NCBI GenBank assembly: GCA_964017185.1
Contig: OZ024879.1
Coordinates: 27,314,956 to 27,378,955, forward strand
DNA from: Rugalucina vietnamica
Taxonomy: Eukaryota; Mollusca; Bivalvia; Lucinida; Lucinidae
Direction: 5' to 3'
DNA length: 64,000 bases
Part shown: positions 21,975 through 31,165 of the stretch, piece after piece
Layout of the letters: every line of letters starts with the position of its first letter
How positions within the stretch are numbered: the stretch's first letter is position 1
Program-made: the position numbers and the translations under genes
Notes under the pieces: model-generated
Seen by the model: only the letters and a program-made list of their open reading frames with translations
Database searches by the model: none
What the model was told of the DNA's origin: nothing

Positions 21975-22814
21975 CTACTAAGCCGTCATACTTGACAGTT
22001 CTGAGAATGAAACTGAAAGAAAAAATAGAAAAGACAGAAAAGGGATTGTATAACAAGTTGTAGGACTGCAAGATAGTTAAAAAAAGAAACATAAGAAAAG
22101 TTGTTCCCAGCCACTTTTTTCCCACTCTTGGAATGTAAAACAGGGCTAGATGAGTTTAGACGGTGAGAGTGGTTTGTGCATGATTTGCCTTCGTTGCTTT
22201 TCAAAAATACGCGAACTAAAATTCATAAATGCCGACCAGTTGCGTGATAATCGAAAGATACATTTTCTTTGCCTCCAAATAAGTATCGCACTGAGTCGGC
22301 TTGGAACAGCGCCGTCTGACATAAAGTAAAACAGTACTCGGTGCATAGAAAGAAAACACGTCGGTAAAACCGTCTCAAATTGGATGTACAGCAGAGGGTC
22401 ATCTTTTGATATTCAAGTTTGTTTCTCGGTTGTAACTATATTCGCCTTTATCGTTTTAGTACAACTCTCTAGAGGAAAGTGCGTTAAAGCGCTAAAATTT
22501 CCGTCTTCCAGCCGCCCGTAAACATTGTATCGAGAATATTGTAGCATATTTTATAACTTTACCACACATTTGCAAGAAAAGGCCAAAAAGCAGCAGAAGT
22601 TCTACGTCGTAAAAAAATCATTTAACAAAATGAGATACATGTTTAAGATTCCCACAAATACTGAGTCTCTCCTCGGTATGAATTGATTGAATAAAACATG
22701 TAATGCAGCTCGCGTCTTTTCATGTCCGTCTGGATGTTCTTAATTAGGATTCCTTTTCCAGACCCATACTTCATAGTTTGAATCTTTTCTGACAACTGGT
22801 ACAGGCGATTTTTG
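21975..22814. other. Module sequence, no gene seen
   Basis: Non-coding part of the repeated module. 22620-22814 matches 25765-25960. Part of 22140-22260 resembles 29830-29990 and 30030-30130 (TTTGCTTTTCAAAA..., AAATTCATAAATGC). Confidence 0.6.
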
Positions 22815-23212
22815 CTTAAGAAATAGATCAGCTCTAGCAGTGAATTGTTGAGTAATAATTCACTGTTTGTCGGTCAGATAAATCACTCGCGTGCAACAAT
22901 TCACGCACTTGAGCTTATCTATTTCGATTCAAACACACAATAAACGGAATAAATGTTGCTGAAATCGTCGATATCGTTCAGCTTTCCGCCATTGCATTGC
23001 AGATATCCCGCCAAATATTTGACTGTAATGCTGGTATTTACACACACTTATTACGTTTGTTGTGCGCTAAAACGACGTTTCACCGTCTAACGCTGCTGTG
23101 TGGGATAGCTGACGTCACAAATGCCGCAAAGTAACGTCACGCTTATTCGCCCAGTGAAATTGTTGCAAAGTAAAACCCGTTTTTTTACCATTGGCTATAT
23201 AGGCGAGGTGTG
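22815..23212 (+). repeat. Family B foldback repeat, copy 3 (hairpin collapsed)
   Basis: Same unit as 14711-15187 but most of the second hairpin arm is lost (CACTGTTTGTCGGTCAG joins directly to the far side). The ~300-bp body is nearly identical, including GCTGACGTCAC. It is an insertion in the module: sister copy 25935-25965 lacks it. Confidence 0.8.
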
Positions 23213-23344
23213 GAAAAGAAATTACTTGGGGTTTAGCTTAGTCAGTGCCAGTCAACGATTTTTTACACTATTTTGCTGAGGATTAGACAAAATTTTGGCT
23301 TTCATTCGAACGTGTGTGAATTGGAGTCCATGGTTTCATTTTTA

Positions 23345-25032
23345 GCTCACCTGAGCCGTTAGGCTCACAAGGTGAGCTTATAGGATGGCCATGATCCGGC
23401 GTCCGTCCGTCGTCCGTCCGTTCGTCCGTCCGTCGTCCGTCCACAATTTCAAAGATCTTCTTCTCTGAAACCGCTTGGCCAACCAAAGCCAAATTTTATA
23501 TGAAGCATCTATAGGAAGGGGGAACCAATGTGTATATAAGAAATCCAGGTCACATGACCAAGATGGCCGCCATGCCCATATATGGTAAAAACCCTTCAAA
23601 AATCTTCTTCTCCAGAACCGGTGGACTGATTTCAACGAAACTTGGCATGAAGCATTGATGGCTCAAGCACTACAATGTGTATATACATCATGACCCTGTG
23701 ATGACATTAACCTATTTTACGGCAAGGTCAACATAGGTCGCCAATGCATTTGAATGGGGAAAACTTTTAAAATGTCATTTAAAGTCATTTAAAGTGAAAG
23801 TCATGCAGGAAATGGGCAGTAGGACTGAATATTAATGATTATGAAAAAAATTGGACCCCAGGGGCTCATATGCCCCCACCCCGGGGCAATATACATGTAT
23901 ATTACCATAATATTCAAACATCATCTCCTCTGAAACCGCTTGGCAAATCAAAGCCAAATTTTATGTGAAGCATCAATAGGAAGGGGTTATCAATGTGTAT
24001 ATAAATAATCCAGGTCACATGACCAAGATGGCCGCGATGCCCATATATGGTAAAAACCCTTCAAAAATCTTCTTCTCCAGAACAGGTGGATCGATTTCAA
24101 ACAAACTTGGCATGAAGCATCGATGGCTGAAGTACTACAATGTGAATATAAATCATGACCCTGTGATGACCTTGACCTTTTTTACGGCAAGGTCAACATA
24201 GGTCGCCAATGCATTTGAATAGGGAAAACTTTTAAAATGTCATTTAAAGTGAAAGTCTTGCAGGAAATGGGCAGTAGGACTGAATATTAATGATTCTGAA
24301 AAAAATTGGACCCCAGGGGCTCATCTGCCCCACCCCGGGGCAATATACATGTATATTACCATAATATTCAAACATCTTCTTCTCTGAAACCGCTTGGCGA
24401 ATCAAAGCCAAATTGTATGTGAAGCATCTATGGAATGGGGGAATTAATGAATATAAATCATGACCCTGTGGTGACCTTGACCTATTTTACGACAAGGTCA
24501 ACATAGGTCGCCAATGCATTGGAATGGGGAAAACTTTTAAAAAGTCATTTGAGGTGAAAATCTTGCAGGAAATGGGTAGTAGGACTAAATATTAATGATT
24601 ATGAAAAAAATGGACCTAAGGGCTCATATGTCCACACCCCGGGGCAATATACATGTATATTACCATAATATTCAAACATCTTCTCCTCTAAAACCACTTG
24701 GCCAATTGAAGCCAAATTTTATGTGAAGCATCTATAGGATGGGGGAACCAATGTGTATATTAATAATCTATGTCACATGACCAAGATGGCCACCATCCCC
24801 ATATATGGTAAAAACCCTTCAAATATCTTCTTCTCTGAAACCAACAGATTGATTATAATGAAACTTGGCGTGAAGCATCCATGGACAGAATATTGATTAT
24901 TCTGAAAAAAAGAAAAAAGCCCAAGGGCTTCATCTGCCCCTGCACTGGGGTTAAATACCATGATATTCAAACATGTTTATTGGTATATGCAGCAGACTCA
25001 GGTGAGCGTTTACAGGACCATTGGTCCTCTGG
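23345..25032 (+). mobile_element. Tandem-core element (pearl/HINE-like), GCTCACCTGAGC type
   Basis: Flanked by TTA on both sides (23342-23344, 25033-25035) and absent from the sister module (26092-26100), which fixes its limits. Starts GCTCACCTGAGCC, then a GTCCGTCC array. About four tandem core units follow, each with CTCTGAAACCGCTTGGC, AATATACATGTATATTACC and ATGACCTTGACC-type segments. It ends with an inverted ACTCAGGTGAGCG and a terminal hairpin AGGACCATTGGTCCT. Non-coding. A core tandem array, subterminal inverted repeats and a 3' hairpin are the described architecture of bivalve pearl elements and Helentron-associated elements; that class assignment is inference. Confidence 0.75.
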
Positions 25033-25448
25033 TTAAAAGTTTTAACCAAGACTTTTCTTCGCTTTACAAAATCATCGGCAAAGAATCTTGAACAATCAAC
25101 ACTGGGGATCTCAAACTCATCGCATAAAAGGATGTCAGAATAATCTATTAGCGCCTATATGGAAATATCAATTTGATGAATCGCGGAAACGCATGGCATA
25201 AAATTAATATGCTATTTCGCAGCCGTAAGCGTGAATCAACCGTTGAAAAAAAAATACAAAAACTTACATTGTGTTGTTGCTTTTCTTTGTGACAAAAGTT
25301 GGTACTTGGATTTATTCCAAAGTTGATACAAAGATTGAAATAGCGAGAGCTTCTTGAAAAACAGCCTTTGTTGAGAACAGTAAGAATATTCCTGACGTCG
25401 TAGTCATAGAGATGACGTTACGCGATAATGCGACGTTGAACTGTATAT

Positions 25449-25659
25449 GAGCCGCCTCATGGGAAAACCAACAATTTGGTTTCTTAACAGGTCCGACACA
25501 AACCGGGCTGTTCAAGCACAGAAGACGGCTAGAGACTGAAAATTTTGGATTTAGAAAGCAGAGGTATTGTACTATCCGTCTAGCGAAAACAAAGGCGCTG
25601 ATCAGATCTGCGTCTTTGTTTTCGCATATGCAGATTGTTTGTTTTCCATGAGGCAGCTC
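25449..25659 (-). mobile_element. MITE-A, complete copy
   Basis: 211 bp, terminal inverted repeats GAGCCGCCTCATGGGAAAAC and its diverged complement GTTTTCCATGAGGCAGCTC. The interior has a hairpin around GCGCTGATCAGATC. ATAT lies on both sides, a possible target-site duplication. Confidence 0.85.
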
Positions 25660-26246
25660 ATATATTTTGGTTCATGTGTACAGTTTTATCATGTGCTATT
25701 CTATGTTTTCTACATAGAACTACATCTTCGTTGATGCACTAAGCCGTGATACTTGACAATTCATTTAACAAAATGTGGTTCCCGCAAATACTGAGTCTCT
25801 GCCCTGTATGAATTGATTGAATAAAACATGAAATGCAGCTGTGTCCGTTCAGTGTGGATGTTCTCAATTAGGATTCCTTTTCCAGACCCGTACTTCAAAT
25901 ATTGAATCTTTTCTCACAAAGGTACAGGCGACTTTTGCTTTCAATTTAACATTATGCCTGTGGAAAAGAAATTATTTGGGGTTAAGCTTAGTCAGTGCCA
26001 GTCAACGATTTTTTCTACACTATTTTGCTAAAGAATAGACAACATTTTGGCTTTCATTCGAACGTGTGTGAATTGGAGTCCATGGTTTCATTTTTAAAAG
26101 TTTTTATCTAGACTTTTCTTCGCTTTACAAAATCATGGACAATGAATCTCGAACAATCAACACTGGGGATCTCAAACTCATAAATGAGTAGAAAACGCCT
26201 ATAATGATGTCAGAATAATCTATTAGCGCCTATATGGAAATATCAA

Positions 26247-26393
26247 TGTCATATCCTGAATGACACTTTATATTGGAACCAGTCAACGTTATTGCGACGT
26301 CATGTCACGACGTCGGTTACCATGTTACTTTCATTATTGTTGTATATCTTTTCACCATTAAACATGTAAAACTACACCACTTGAGTCATTACA
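26247..26393 (+). repeat. 5' LTR of the gag-only element
   Basis: 147 bp, TG...CA ends, with CGACGTCATGTCACGACGTC-like CRE-type sites near 26290-26310. An AT-rich CATTAAACATG segment lies toward the 3' end. Presumed to hold promoter and polyadenylation signals. Confidence 0.9.
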
Positions 26394-26577
26394 TTGGCGA
26401 CGAGGAGAAAAGGAATGGTGGGGAGAAAATATGAGATACAAGAGTGAAAAGAGCTAGAACAAAAGGAATAAAGAGAGAGAAGAAACCTAATGGAGAAACA
26501 AGATAATTAAGAGACACAGGTAGCTGAGAGATAGAGTCAAATAGAACAAGTTCAAAGAAGAGATAGAAAAAACAAGC

Positions 26578-27579
26578 ATGAATCCAAATGAAATAGTAAG
26601 ATTTAAAGGAGACCTGAGAGTTGAGCATTTTAAATCATTGCAAGACAGATTTTCAACAGGGAAAGCTTGGAAAGAATGGATAGAAAATTTTGAGCGACAG
26701 TTAAGGTTTTTCAACGTTAAGAATGTATCAGACAGAAAAGATGCGCTTCTCATATTTGGCGGCAATGAAATTACACGCCTTGACAAATGGTTGCCAGATC
26801 CAAGAGGAAAATATGATGACTTTGAGAAGGTAAAGAAGAAATTAACAGATTATTATGTACCCCAAATTAACAAACATTATGCAAGGTATATGTTCATCAA
26901 AATGAGACCGAAACCCAGAGAAAGAATAATGACTTATTATACTAGACTGCGAGAACAAGCCGATGAGTGTGACTTCAATGACAGCTGTGAAGATAGAATT
27001 TTAGAGCACTTAATTCAAACTGTTAAAAACCCACAACTTATACAGAAATGCCTACGAAAAGAATGGACCTTATTTCAATTTCTTCAAGAAGCACAGAAAG
27101 CAGAAGAAATACGAGAGCAAATGTGTTGCAAAGGAAATTGGCAAAAAGATGTTTTAAAGGCATGTGGATATTGTGGTTTGTCAGGAGTACACCCAAAAGG
27201 ATGGGCATGTCCTGCATTTGGGAAAAGATGTTACAGATGCCATAAAATCGACCATTTCGCGGCTGTATGCAGAACAAAGCTAGAGAGGAAATATGATATT
27301 TTCAGTAGATACAAAGATGAGCATGGGAATGAACACATGGGTGGTAAAAAGCAGAGAACCAAACGGTACAGAACTGACAATTTGAACAATAACATTATGC
27401 CAAAGACGGTTGGACATCTAATCGTAAATCACCTTCAGAAAAGTGACACAAAGAAAATAGAAATCATGTTGAGAGAAGACACACTGAAGAAGCATTACCA
27501 GGACAAACGAGTGGATACCATAGAGAAACTGGACAATCAATTATCAAAGGTAGAGAAAATGAAACCGAAGAGGAAATAA
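26578..27579 (+). CDS. Gag polyprotein of a Ty3/gypsy-like non-autonomous element
   Basis: Intact 333-residue ORF. Residues ~25-185 fit the retrotransposon gag/capsid pattern (AWKEWIENFERQLRFF, then KKKLTDYYVPQINKHYARY, then REQADECDF and LIQTVKNPQLIQ). Residues ~197-237 form a zinc-knuckle region CGYCG..HP...CPA..KRCYRC...DHFAAVC, as in Ty3/gypsy gag. A basic tail turns into a charged helix at the end. The protein would form particles and package element RNA; no enzyme domain follows. The start is the first ATG of the ORF, at the end of an A/G-rich leader. The -1 frame from 27447 overlaps its end. Confidence 0.9.
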   Translation: MNPNEIVRFKGDLRVEHFKSLQDRFSTGKAWKEWIENFERQLRFFNVKNVSDRKDALLIFGGNEITRLDKWLPDPRGKYDDFEKVKKKLTDYYVPQINKHYARYMFIKMRPKPRERIMTYYTRLREQADECDFNDSCEDRILEHLIQTVKNPQLIQKCLRKEWTLFQFLQEAQKAEEIREQMCCKGNWQKDVLKACGYCGLSGVHPKGWACPAFGKRCYRCHKIDHFAAVCRTKLERKYDIFSRYKDEHGNEHMGGKKQRTKRYRTDNLNNNIMPKTVGHLIVNHLQKSDTKKIEIMLREDTLKKHYQDKRVDTIEKLDNQLSKVEKMKPKRK

Positions 27580-27731
27580 TGATTCTGAAAAAGGAGGTAG
27601 AAATATGGAAATTCAACTACAAATGTCTGAGAGAAGATCTAGTGAAAATTCAGAGAGAACTCAGAAAAATGAACATAGGTAATGATTTCTCAAGAGGAAT
27701 ATCAATGAATTCTATGAACTACTGTGAGTGA
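27447..27731 (+). CDS. Overlapping -1 frame ORF, coiled-coil tail of gag?
   Basis: Open in the -1 frame relative to gag from just after a stop at 27444 to the stop at 27731. After the gag stop it reads as a charged helical segment (ETEEEIMILKKEVEIW ... LREDLVKIQRELRKM), similar in character to the coiled-coil region that follows the zinc knuckles in the relic at 6633-7750. It could be reached by -1 ribosomal frameshifting within the overlap, be read from an internal ATG near 27579, or be the product of an indel. No classic slippery heptamer was confirmed. Confidence 0.45.
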   Translation, partial: HKENRNHVERRHTEEALPGQTSGYHRETGQSIIKGRENETEEEIMILKKEVEIWKFNYKCLREDLVKIQRELRKMNIGNDFSRGISMNSMNYCE

Positions 27732-27987
27732 TAACTTGTATATCCCAAGAAAAATAAGAAGAGCTAGTGGACACATTGCAGTTTAAGGTGTAAAACATGC
27801 TAAATTTGAGATATGTAACTAATTTGTAGAACTTGAGCAAGAGATTAGAGTTGACAGTGTCATTAGATTGCATTAATCGGAATACTGCAAGCGCATTCTT
27901 TTAGGCATGGTGGTTTTATATCATTAACTGCTGAACTATATATTAATTGTCAGTCACAGTGACTAATTCTTGTAAAAAGGAGAGAGA

Positions 27988-28134
27988 TGTCATATCCTGA
28001 ATGACACTTTATATTGGAACCAGTCAACGTTATTGCGACGTCATGTCACGACGTCGGTTACCATGTTACTTTCATTATTGTTGTATATCTTTTCACCATT
28101 AAACATGTAAAACTACACCACTTGAGTCATTACA
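27988..28134 (+). repeat. 3' LTR of the gag-only element
   Basis: Reads identically to 26247-26393 over all 147 bases by eye, implying a recent insertion (or gene conversion). Confidence 0.9.
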
Positions 28135-28446
28135 ATCAATTTGATGAATCGCGGAAACGCATGACATAAAATTAATATGCTATTTCGCAGCCGTAAGAGT
28201 GGTTCAACCGTTGAAAAAAAAATTACAAAAACTTACATTGTCTTGTTGCTTTTCTCTGTGACAAAAGCTGGTACTTGGATTTATTCCAAAGTTGATACAA
28301 AGATTGAAATAGCGAGAGCTTCTTGAAAAACAGCCTTGGTTGAGAACAGTAAGAACATTATTGACGTCGTAGTCATAGCGACAGCATAACGTCGTTAACG
28401 CGATAATGCGACGTCTTTAACGGCAACTCATGCGCGCAGTTTTGTC

Positions 28447-29027
28447 ATGTACCAATCTGGGAAACTGCATCAATCAGGCGACAAGTCATGGTTTTTAGGT
28501 GTAAATACTATTCTCAAACAAATAAATGTAGATGAAACAAATTGTAATAAAGGGAAATTTTCATTGAAAAATATGTATAAAGAATTGTGGTGTAATAAAT
28601 TGCGAGATGAAGCGATAATCAAAAAGGGGAAATTAAGGACTTTCTATAATTTCAAGTCATTGTTTCAAAAAGAGATTTATTTAGATATCGTAAAAGACCG
28701 TAACCATCAACAAGCTCTTACAAAATTAAGAATTAGTGCAACAAGTTAGAAATAGAAAGTGGAAGATATAGCAAAAAACAAGTTAGTGATAGATTATGTA
28801 AAAAATGTTTTCAGAATGAAGTAGAAGACGAAGTACATTTTATTTGTGATTGTTCTTTTTATAACCGCGAAAGACTTGAATTGTTTGATTACATAAATCG
28901 TAAAGTTCCAAATTTTGTTTCCTTAAGTAGTCATGATAAATTTATCTGGCTGATGACGTGCGAAAATGAAGACATTTTGAATAGATATGGACATTTTGTG
29001 TATACATGTTTTACTCTACGTGGATAA
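28447..29027 (+). pseudogene. LINE RT C-terminal fragment
   Basis: Open to 28749, then continuing in another frame after a stop. Residue pattern KGKLRTFYNFKSLFQKEIYLDIV ... LRISA ... ESGRY ... RLCKKC...EDEVHFICDC matches the C-terminal region of the LINE at 31441-33611 (GKLRTYKLFKSTFGMEMYLDMI ... FRISAHRL.IERGRY ... RLCSVCKEIEDEFHFMFEC). It is a diverged relative; the RT core is absent. Confidence 0.75.
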
Positions 29028-29430
29028 GATTTTCTTACATACCTCTATCATAAAGACAGAAAAAAATCCGGTATTTTAGTGGTGGTAGATAAATCGATCT
29101 TACACTGCTGGTTTGGTTGCTCATGCAAGATAAGAAAAGCACGCGATATAATTCAATCGTTTCTACTGCTTGCAGCAATGGCGTTCACCAAAACTAGACA
29201 AAAGTGATGTTTTTCACAGCGAGTATTCTTGAATCACGCTCGTTTTAAAATAAAAACAAATAAAAACTACATCTCTATTGACTTTGACAGCGATTTATTT
29301 ACATTTGACGTCACATCCGTCATATGCACAACGTCACAAGGATTAAAGCACGGTACCAGGTTACGTTACCGGTAAAAGGCTAAAATCGGAGTATGTAAGA
29401 AAATCGGAGTATGTAAGAAAAAGAATCGAT

Positions 29431-29567
29431 CATGGGTGTTCAGTGGAGAAAGGAAAATCCCAACCCTCGGGTCCACCGTTCCAGTGGGAAACTCGGCGAG
29501 CCTCGTTTCCCACTGGAACGGGTGGACCCTCGGGTTGGGATTTTCCTATCTCCACTGGACACCCATG
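29431..29567. repeat. 137-bp near-perfect hairpin
   Basis: Arms start CATGGGTGT(T/C)CAGTGGAGA and mirror each other over ~66 bases with about four differences. The loop lies around CTCGGCGAGCC. No second copy in the window. The open frames over it are by-products of the palindrome. Confidence 0.85.
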
Positions 29568-30385
29568 ATGGATTCTATTTATCATATGGATTTTTCGTCC
29601 AGTTTGGTTATTATGACAGATATTGTTGCATCATAAATATGAATATGTTCATTGTGATATTTTTGTATTTGTGTAAATGTATATGTATATTTTTTGTTCC
29701 ACTAATCAACTTAATGAGATATTTTGTCATTTTCGTTATGTTCAGCATTATTAAGCATAATTCATACCATGTTATGGTCCATGATTGGAATAAAAATATC
29801 TTATCTTATCTGTACGTTTCCAACCCAAGCGGTTGAAATCTAGAACAGGACAAGATGATTTTCGAGGCTTAGGATTTTTATATGGTTTTCTTAAGTTGCT
29901 TTTAAGAAATAAACATGGGCTAAATTTCATAAATGCAGACAAACTTTGTGATGATCGCGAGATGTATTTTCTCTTTTTTCTTTCTTCCACCAAATTAACT
30001 TGTGAAATAGGGGATTTAAAACATATATAAAACAGGACCCGCTGATGTTCGAGGCTGATGATGGTTTGTACATGGATTTACTTTGTTTGCTTTTCAAAAG
30101 TAATTTCGGTCTAAAATTCGCGCAAATATGTCTTATGTATACCATGGCATCAGGATAACATGTCCGTGCAATAAATGCCCCACTAAATATTCACTTTTTA
30201 TAGTAAAAATGGGGTTTGCAGGGGAAAACCTATTTTTCTTATTTCTGATTCAAAACATAAATTGTGGGTACTCGTTAGAACCGCCTAAATAAAATAAGCA
30301 GAGAAAATATCAAAAATTTTCATTTTCTAAAAACTTTAAAAGTTGACATGTTTTCGTAATGATTTTTCAATAAAACAAGATAATT
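29568..30385. other. No intact gene; LINE-like tail near 29790 and repeat fragments
   Basis: GAATAAAAATATCTTATCTTATCTG near 29788-29812 looks like a LINE 3' end with a short tandem tail. 29830-30130 holds two related non-coding segments also seen near 22140 and 33740. A family D fragment lies at 30150-30290. Confidence 0.5.
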
Positions 30386-30619
30386 GAGCCGCCTCATGGG
30401 AAAACATACAATCTGCATAGGCGAAAACAAAGACGCAGATCAGCTTCACGGTAGCCGCGAAGCTGATCAGCGCCTTTGTTTTCGCTGCTCGGATAGTACA
30501 ATTCCTCTTTTACTTAAATATGAAATTTCAAGCTTCTAGCTCCTTTCTGTGCTTGTACAGTCTGGTTTGTGTTGTACATGTTCGGAAACCACATTGTTGG
30601 TTTTCCCACGAGGCGGCTC
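30386..30619 (+). mobile_element. MITE-A, reference complete copy
   Basis: 234 bp from GAGCCGCCTCATGGGAAAAC to GGTTTTCCCACGAGGCGGCTC. A strong internal hairpin (GATCAGCTTC ... GAAGCTGATC) surrounds the centre of the left half. Used as reference for the other copies. Confidence 0.9.
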
Positions 30620-31165
30620 ATACGCAGCTGACTTCTGCCACGGCTATTGTTCATGGTATTCTGGATAATTCTTCTCATCGCAGTTTCCATTGCTTGAATC
30701 TTTTCTGACGAAGTGGTAAGGCGATTGTTATCACTTTTAACAATTATATTAGGCTTAGCCGGCTTATTAAACCAGTACAATTATATTAGGCTTAGCCGGC
30801 TTATTAAACCAGTTTCTGTACATGTATATTTACAGATTTGAACATCATTTAATTTTCCACGCAGCGAAATCTAGCTTTTTACAATATTTTCTTAACTAAT
30901 CGAATCAATTAAACGACCCTAACATAAAACAATAATCTTTTTATGTAAATAAACCTATTTGATGAATCGCGAAAACGCATGACATAAAATTAAACTGCCG
31001 TTTCGCAGCCGTTAGCGTGGTTCAACAATTGAACAAAAATACGATAACTTACATTGTATGGTTGCCTTTCTCTGTGACAAAAGTTTGTACTTGGATTTGT
31101 TCCATAGTTGATGTTAAGAATGAAATAGCGAGAGCTTGCTAAAACACAGCCTTTGCTGAGAACAG

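Larger units (their letters stand above)
26247..28134 (+). mobile_element. Gag-only LTR retrotransposon (non-autonomous, recent insertion)
   Basis: 1,888 bp flanked by the 5-bp duplication ATCAA (26242-26246, 28135-28139). The sister module at about 25166-25175 shows the empty site. Two LTRs of 147 bp (26247-26393, 27988-28134), TGTCAT...TTACA, with no difference seen between them. TTGGCGACGAGGA follows the 5' LTR as a primer-binding-site candidate and AAAAAGGAGAGAGA precedes the 3' LTR as a polypurine tract. The only coding content is a gag ORF and an overlapping coiled-coil frame; there is no protease, RT, RNase H or integrase. Movement must depend on an autonomous partner. Comparable gag-only elements (TR-GAG) are known from plants. 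Confidence 0.9.

Noticed and set aside
23378-23635. Minus-strand ORFs with RRTDERTDDGR repeats
   Set aside because: Translation of the GTCC array in the tandem-core element.
29432-29836. 134-codon ORF over the hairpin
   Set aside because: Its first half is palindrome-derived and its second half is AT-rich hydrophobic text with no motif.
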